Origin: an uncultured Eubacteriales bacterium
GTDB taxonomy: Bacteria > Bacillota > Clostridia > Christensenellales > Aristaeellaceae
Assembly: GCA_902789795.1 (NCBI GenBank)
Contig: CADAPM010000008.1
Coordinates: 1 to 64,000, forward strand
Length of the DNA stretch: 64,000 nucleotides
Direction: 5' to 3'
Part shown: piece after piece, positions 61,906 through 64,000 of the stretch
Numbering within the stretch: the stretch's first letter is position 1
Layout: each line of letters starts with the position of its first letter
Translations under genes and position numbers: made by a program
Notes under the pieces: model-generated
The model's input: only the letters and a program-made list of their open reading frames with translations
Database searches by the model: none
What the model was told of the DNA's origin: nothing

Positions 61906-62775
61906 TTATCCTTCCCTCTCCTTGATCGTTATCCCTATCCCCAGCGCGTCCCAGCCGACGTGGCAGGCGATGGAGCAGGAGAGGGGGTGATAGCTGACCG
62001 AGAAGGCGGGGAAGGCCTCCTGCACCCGCGCGCGCCAGGCTTCGGCCTTTTCAGGGTCGATGAAGGTGCCGGCGGTGTACATGTCGATCTTCTCGGGAGA
62101 AATATACTGGAAACGCTTTTCCATGTCTGATTCCATCAGGCGGATGAGCGTTTTTTGCGTGTTCTTGTCGCCGTGCACCACGCATTGCGCGTCCAGCTTC
62201 CCGCCGCGGATGTTCAGGACCGGGTGCAGGTTGAAGGCGGAAGCCAGGGACGCCCCGGCCGCCGTGACGCGGTTGCTCTTTTTCAGGTGGTCCAGCGTCT
62301 GCACGCAGATGTAGATGCTGGCGTCAAAGGCGCTGCTCTCCAGGCGCTGGCGGATCATCTCCCCGGACAGGCCCTGGCGCGCGAAGTGCACCGCGTCCAG
62401 CACGCTGCTGCGCTGGGTCACGGAAATGCGGTGGTTGTCCACCACGAACACCCGGCCGCGGTACTTCTGTGCCTGCTTCTGCGCCATGGCGCAGGACCCG
62501 CTGAGGCCGCTGCTCATGGGGATGTACACGATCTCCTCCGCGCCCTCCTTCAGCAGCTGGTCCCACATGTCGGAAAGCTCCATGGGCGAGGGCTGGGAGG
62601 TCTGCACCGTCTGCCCCTCCGCCATGGCCTTGATGAGCGTTTCCTGATCGATATCGATGCCTTCCGTATATCCGCGCCCGCTCACGATGACCGGCATGGG
62701 CAGCACGTATACGCCGTGCTCCCGGCCCTCCCGGACGCTGATCCCGCTGTTGGTATCTGTCATGACTGCGACCAT
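61906..62775 (-). CDS. DegV family fatty-acid-binding protein
   Basis: A 289-residue DegV protein; these bind a fatty acid and, as FakB, present it to the FakA kinase for phospholipid synthesis. Recognisable are the N-terminal TDTNSGISVREGREHGVYVL, YTEGIDIDQETLIKAMAEG, the ligand-loop region TSQPSPMEL and PMSSGLSGSCAMAQ. Full length for the family. GGGAGG lies 9 nt before the ATG. FakA is not in the window. Confidence 0.92.
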   Translation of the reverse strand: MVAVMTDTNSGISVREGREHGVYVLPMPVIVSGRGYTEGIDIDQETLIKAMAEGQTVQTSQPSPMELSDMWDQLLKEGAEEIVYIPMSSGLSGSCAMAQKQAQKYRGRVFVVDNHRISVTQRSSVLDAVHFARQGLSGEMIRQRLESSAFDASIYICVQTLDHLKKSNRVTAAGASLASAFNLHPVLNIRGGKLDAQCVVHGDKNTQKTLIRLMESDMEKRFQYISPEKIDMYTAGTFIDPEKAEAWRARVQEAFPAFSVSYHPLSCSIACHVGWDALGIGITIKEREG

Positions 62776-62796
62776 GCGCAGGGTCCTCCCTCTTCA

Positions 62797-62832
62797 CAAA
62801 ACGAGCCTTCCCGCGATGGATAGGGAAGGCTC
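62797..62832 (-). terminator. Terminator after coiled-coil gene
   Basis: Leftward GAGCCTTCCC and GGGAAGGCTC close a perfect 10-bp stem followed by GTTTTGTG. Confidence 0.75.
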
Positions 62833-62848
62833 TCTTGGATTTGCTTTA

Positions 62849-63796
62849 TTATTCGATGGCAGCCGGGCTCTCCGCAGGAGCGTCTGCTCCGGCGTCTTCG
62901 GGCTCCTGGGCTTCTTCGGATGCAGGAATCTCGGCTTCTTCCGTCTCCGGGGCCGTTTCCTCGGCCGGTTCAGTCGCTTCAACGGTCTCCTCCGCGGCTT
63001 CCACGGTCTCTTCCTCTTCTTCCGGCTCCTCGGCTTCCTCAACGGCTTCGACAGCCGCTTCTTCCGCCGGTTCCTCGGCGGGCGCTTCTTCCTCGGCGGC
63101 GGGCGCGATCAGCGCAAACAGGGTGCGCAGGCTGTCGGCCACGGCGTTATACTTTTCTTCCGCCTCTTCCTTGGCGGCGACGGCTGCGGTCAGGTCACCG
63201 CGCACGGTCTCCAGCTCCGCGTTCAGCGCTTCGTTGGCGCTCAGGAGCTCGTTGTTCTGGTTCAGCACGGTCTCCGCCTGGGCGGAAAGCTGGGTCAGCT
63301 GCTCAGTCAGCACCTCCACGTTCTGCTCGGCGTCGTCAGCCCGGTTCTGCACGTCCTGCAGACTCTGTTCCGCGGCCACCAGCTGTTCAGACAGGGCCTG
63401 GGCGCTCTCCTCCGCGTTGACCGCGCGGGTCACCGCGTCCTCGATGGACTCGGCGGATTCCTTCAGCTGATCCTCGGACTCCTTCTTCTGGGCCTCGATC
63501 TCCGCCTGGGCGGCCGCCAGGGCCTCTTCCGCGGCAGCCAGCTTTTCTTCAGCGGCAGCGGCCTGGGCTTCGGCAGCCGTCAGCTTTTCCTGCAGCTCCG
63601 CCGCCAGCGCTTCCGCCGCGCTCTTTCCGCTCTCCAGGCCGGCCGCTTCGTCCGCGGCGGTCTTCAGGGAGTTCTCGGACATCTCCAGCTGCTCGGAAAG
63701 GATCGCCTTCTGGCCATTCAGGTTGTTCCAGACCACGCAAAGCGCCACCACCGCGATCAGCAGGCAGCAGCTGATGAGGATCAATGCTTTCTTCAT
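62849..63796 (-). CDS. Membrane-anchored coiled-coil protein with acidic tail
   Basis: A 315-residue protein: an N-terminal signal anchor (ALILISCCLLIAVVALCVVW), a long Ala/Glu/Leu-rich coiled coil over about residues 30-215 (AAEALAAELQEKLTAAEAQA; AEQNVEVLTEQLTQLSAQAE), then a Pro/Glu/Ala-rich, very acidic C-terminus with VEEAEEPEEEEE-like repeats. No enzymatic motif is seen. It is probably a structural or tethering envelope protein. The ATG at 63796 (MKKALIL) is preferred; AAAGGAG lies 11 nt upstream. The composition makes family assignment unsafe. Confidence 0.7.
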   Translation of the reverse strand: MKKALILISCCLLIAVVALCVVWNNLNGQKAILSEQLEMSENSLKTAADEAAGLESGKSAAEALAAELQEKLTAAEAQAAAAEEKLAAAEEALAAAQAEIEAQKKESEDQLKESAESIEDAVTRAVNAEESAQALSEQLVAAEQSLQDVQNRADDAEQNVEVLTEQLTQLSAQAETVLNQNNELLSANEALNAELETVRGDLTAAVAAKEEAEEKYNAVADSLRTLFALIAPAAEEEAPAEEPAEEAAVEAVEEAEEPEEEEETVEAAEETVEATEPAEETAPETEEAEIPASEEAQEPEDAGADAPAESPAAIE

Positions 63797-63867
63797 GACT
63801 GTCACAGCTCCTTTGCTACAAGATAACGTTCACAGGACTCTACTGTCCTGGAAAAATCGACTGTTCG

Positions 63868-64000
63868 TCAGGGTCCGGCCCGGGTCTCGGGCTCGGTGAT
63901 ATCCTCAAAGGAATTATAATGGTCCTCGGTGTAGTAGATCAGCCCGTCGTTGGAATAGACGATGCGCTTGATGCCGCGCCGTTTGCCGTCATAGTCAATA
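63868..64000 (-). CDS. Barnase-like guanyl-specific ribonuclease, C-terminal end
   Basis: Only the last 43 residues are in the window: IDYDGKRRGIKRIVYSNDG, then LIYYTEDHYNSFEDITEP and a stop. They align with the C-terminus of barnase (RILYSSDWLIYKTTDHYQTF), including the catalytic His in the DHY motif and the Arg/Tyr region. Secreted microbial ribonucleases of this family cleave RNA after G. The rest of the gene, the signal peptide and any barstar-type inhibitor lie beyond the window. Confidence 0.75.
   Translation of the reverse strand, partial: IDYDGKRRGIKRIVYSNDGLIYYTEDHYNSFEDITEPETRAGP

Overview
The window looks like chromosomal DNA of an anaerobic Clostridia-type Firmicute. It is GC-rich in its core genes, and several markers fit: ireB next to ruvX, YitT and DegV proteins, an orphan AddA helicase-nuclease, a trimeric NADH-dependent [FeFe] hydrogenase, a domain-swapped GH3 beta-glucosidase, very large DUF11/MBG surface proteins, and frequent TTG/GTG starts behind strong GGAGG sites. 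A gut or rumen Christensenellales-like organism would fit, but that is inference from protein style. Two perfect 16-bp ParB parS sites lie in and beside addA, and DnaA-box clusters lie near 13.0 kb and 56.5 kb, so the segment is probably origin-proximal. No dnaA gene is present.

Layout. 1-10.7 kb: the 5' part of a giant secreted adhesin read leftward, broken inside its DUF11 repeats by a 19-bp deletion and a 55-bp tandem duplication. 10.9-12.6 kb: a secreted VEEP-repeat/SH3 protein. 13.2-22.0 kb: RNA modification and DNA repair (truA, SNF2 helicase, SRAP protein), a manganese-riboswitch-controlled cation exchanger, and addA. 22.1-25.6 kb: a membrane-anchored GH3 enzyme with a small membrane partner. 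25.8-34.4 kb: small regulator, YitT, a MITE-like element, a secreted LRR/NlpC protein, the ireB-ruvX operon (ruvX fused in frame to a DUF1292 domain), flavin reductase, MATE exporter, a low-GC AAA/DUF4143 gene and gpmI. 34.5-39.9 kb: hydCBA, where HydB carries a GltD-like flavoprotein domain. 40.2-44.8 kb: AI-2E-family permease, vapBC, trmO, glmS.

45.1-50.4 kb is the clearest accessory region. About 5.3 kb is bounded by ~220-bp, ~97% identical inverted repeats. It holds a phased 11-bp repeat array, a CHC2 primase zinc-finger protein, a P4/D5-type SF3 helicase with one frameshift, two small ORFs, and an inner low-GC cargo (membrane peptide plus secreted LRR protein) that is itself bracketed by inverted copies of another repeat. 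No integrase or transposase is seen. It looks like a small replicon, phage satellite or composite repeat-borne unit.

50.8-54.1 kb: a DtxR-like-regulated feo operon whose feoB is split by an in-frame stop. 54.2-56.4 kb: a two-component system. 56.8-64 kb: 2H phosphoesterase, GNAT, NusG-II and Gx transporter proteins, DUF1292, uvrC, degV, a coiled-coil protein and the end of a barnase-like ribonuclease. A dispersed TAGGAAGTAGGAAG palindromic repeat occurs at least seven times, always between genes.
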